7,320 nt of DNA, from positions 1 through 7,320 of the forward strand of contig JBFYZH010000023.1 of NCBI GenBank assembly GCA_041309605.1. The letters run 5' to 3'. This DNA is from JALOPX01 sp041309605. GTDB taxonomy: Bacteria; Krumholzibacteriota; Krumholzibacteriia; Krumholzibacteriales; Krumholzibacteriaceae. The translations under genes and the position numbers were made by a program. The notes under the pieces were generated by a model. It saw nothing but the letters and a program-made list of their open reading frames with translations, was not told the DNA's origin and made no database searches. Position 1 is the stretch's first letter. Every line of letters starts with the position of its first letter. Positions 6,322 to 7,320 of the stretch are shown here, one piece after another.

Positions 6322-7116
6322 ATGCGCGGGGATGAAGGCGACGCGAAGGTTGAAATCGAGGTCTTCCGGTTCAGGGAAAGGACCTTTTCCCGGGCCGTTC
6401 AGGAGGTGGCCGTCGAGGTGCCCTGCACCATCGTCGCAAACGATGTCGAACTGGCCACCCTATCCTGCACTCCGACGAGTCTCAGGGAATTCGCCGCGGG
6501 ATTCCTTTTTACCATGGGATTCATCGACGATATCTCCGAATTCCTCTCGTGCGAAATCGATTCGAAGCGATGGGTCCTGTTATGCGCCGTCTCCCGCACG
6601 CCCGATCCCGGGCTGATAAACCGCAGGACCTACACGACCGGGTGCGGAAAGGGCGTCGTTTTCTCCAATCTCAACGAGTTTCTGGCGCGTTCGCAGATCG
6701 ACTCCTCCCTGACAGTTACGGCCGGTCAGATCGAACGGTTATCCGCCTGGCTCCAGCACTCTTCGCGGCTCTTCGTCGAGACCGGCGGGGTTCATACCTC
6801 GGGGCTCAGCGTGCGCGGTGCCGATCCGGAGTGGTCGATGGACGACATCGGAAGACACAACTGCGTCGACAAGACTATAGGGCGCGGACTTCTCGACCGC
6901 TCCCCCTTCGAAGAATGCGCCCTTGTCTCGACCGGCCGGACATCGTCGGATATCCTCATAAAGGCCCGGCGCGCAGGAATCCCGGTTACGATCTCCCGCG
7001 GGGCGCCCACTCACCAGACCATCCTCATGGCGCGCGATATGAACATCACCGTCGTCGGATTCGCCCGCGGCGGCAACTTCACCGTCTATTCGCACCACGG
7101 CAGGATCATCCCTTGA
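6322..7116 (+). CDS. fdhD: Formate dehydrogenase accessory sulfurtransferase FdhD
   Basis: This 264-residue protein belongs to the FdhD family, which passes sulfur from a cysteine desulfurase to the Mo/W bis-MGD cofactor so that formate dehydrogenase becomes active. Family signatures are TGCGKG (106-111), VETGGVHTSGL (152-162), DDIGRHNCVDK (174-184), TGRTSSDILIK (204-214) and the closing region from SRGAPTHQTI (225-234) through FTVYSHHGRI. The E. coli-type CxxC loop is CGKG here: Cys108 is kept and the second Cys is Gly111. The start is uncertain. ATG 6322 has AGGGAG (6310-6315) 6 nt upstream and begins 13 nt after the mobA stop. ATG 6274 also has an SD-like GAGGGA (6263-6268), would add 16 lysine- and arginine-rich residues, and would overlap mobA by 35 nt. 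The family domain starts near residue 10, so both are possible. The neighbours, mobA and fdhBA, support the role. Confidence 0.93.
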   Translation: MRGDEGDAKVEIEVFRFRERTFSRAVQEVAVEVPCTIVANDVELATLSCTPTSLREFAAGFLFTMGFIDDISEFLSCEIDSKRWVLLCAVSRTPDPGLINRRTYTTGCGKGVVFSNLNEFLARSQIDSSLTVTAGQIERLSAWLQHSSRLFVETGGVHTSGLSVRGADPEWSMDDIGRHNCVDKTIGRGLLDRSPFEECALVSTGRTSSDILIKARRAGIPVTISRGAPTHQTILMARDMNITVVGFARGGNFTVYSHHGRIIP

Positions 7117-7140
7117 TTTCTGCCGGATTCGTGATATATT
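7113..7140 (+). promoter_or_regulatory. Predicted extended -10 promoter for the downstream transporter gene
   Basis: TTGATT (7113-7118) overlaps the fdhD stop codon. After 16 bp comes TATATT (7135-7140), preceded by TG one base upstream (7132-7133), so it is an extended -10 element. Transcription would start near 7147, about 56 nt before the transporter ATG. This suggests the next gene can be transcribed separately from the fdh operon. Confidence 0.55.
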
Positions 7141-7152
7141 CCTGCGGCAGAA
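7118..7152. repeat. Inverted repeat spanning the -10 box of the second promoter
   Basis: TTCTGCCG (7118-7125) and CGGCAGAA (7145-7152) are perfect 8-bp reverse complements separated by 19 bp that contain the -10 box. This is a plausible operator layout. As an RNA hairpin it would have a large loop and no T-tract, so it is a poor terminator. No other terminator is visible after fdhD. Confidence 0.45.
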
Positions 7153-7202
7153 TACCCGGAGCTTTCATTCGCCCGAATCCCGCTCGATAAAAGGAATAAA
7201 AC

Positions 7203-7320
7203 ATGTCGTATCTTCATTTCATGACCCAGGCCGCAGCAGGTCACGGCGTACTGGACCTGCTCGCCTCCAATTCGATCCTGCTCCTTTTCACGGTCATAGG
7301 GCTTGGATATCTCATAGGCA
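7203..7320 (+). CDS. N-terminus of a membrane transporter resembling the AspT/YidE/YbjL family (cut by window end)
   Basis: Only the first 39 codons are present. AAGGA (7191-7195) lies 7 nt before the ATG; a second in-frame ATG at 7221 has no SD. A short polar head (MSYLHFMTQAAAGHGV) is followed by a hydrophobic segment at about residues 18-39 that includes LLASNSILLLFTVIGLGYLI, which looks like a first membrane helix. The NxxLLLF...GLGYLIG pattern resembles the opening helix of the aspartate-alanine exchanger family (AspT, YidE, YbjL). That match is from memory over few residues and the family call is tentative. The gene follows fdhD by 86 nt and has its own candidate promoter, so it need not belong to the fdh operon. 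The substrate cannot be told. Confidence 0.6.
   Translation, partial: MSYLHFMTQAAAGHGVLDLLASNSILLLFTVIGLGYLIG

Noticed and set aside
1..7320. CRISPR arrays, insertion sequences, tRNA or rRNA genes
   Set aside because: I saw no regularly spaced repeats, transposase motifs, terminal repeats or tRNA-like cloverleaf sequences on either strand.

Overview
The window carries one compact operon, all on the + strand, for making and maturing a cytoplasmic, selenocysteine-containing, molybdenum- or tungsten-dependent formate dehydrogenase that is linked to NAD(P). The DNA is GC-rich and most genes have good Shine-Dalgarno (SD) sequences. The enzyme is oxygen-sensitive by family and carries many iron-sulfur clusters, and an in-frame UGA is followed by a bacterial-type SECIS hairpin. 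Together these point to a strict anaerobe that decodes selenocysteine, such as a syntroph, acetogen, sulfate reducer or anaerobic spirochaete. No marker in the window fixes the phylum.

Layout. Positions 1-369 hold no convincing gene. They contain several inverted repeats, a near-consensus sigma70-type promoter (TTGACA-N18-TATACT, 229-258) and a leader of roughly 105 nt. Next come a fused NuoE/NuoF-type NADH- and FMN-binding beta subunit (370-2088) and the catalytic subunit FdhA (2112-4793). The fdhA reading frame crosses a TGA at 3162-3164, read as selenocysteine 351. A stop-at-TGA gene caller would split it into two false genes. A small rubrerythrin-like ferritin-fold protein (4841-5299), a MobA with a long unrecognised N-terminal extension (5316-6308) and the sulfurtransferase FdhD (6322-7116, possibly from 6274) follow. 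After an 86-nt gap with an extended -10 promoter inside an inverted repeat, the first 39 codons of a membrane protein resembling AspT/YidE/YbjL transporters begin at 7203 and run off the window.

How the genes fit together. FdhA oxidises formate (or reduces CO2) at a bis-MGD metal centre with Sec as a metal ligand. Its NuoG-like front end passes electrons through iron-sulfur clusters to the FMN of the beta subunit, which reacts with NAD(P). MobA attaches GMP to molybdopterin and FdhD delivers the sulfido ligand to the cofactor. The diiron protein may protect the system from oxygen or peroxide.

Most notable points: the fully readable Sec/SECIS architecture; a NuoE domain that has lost three of its four [2Fe-2S] cysteine ligands; an FdhD whose CxxC motif is reduced to a single Cys; and a MobA with about 142 extra N-terminal residues. 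I see no radically new system. The window looks like a complete formate dehydrogenase operon with several unusual protein details.
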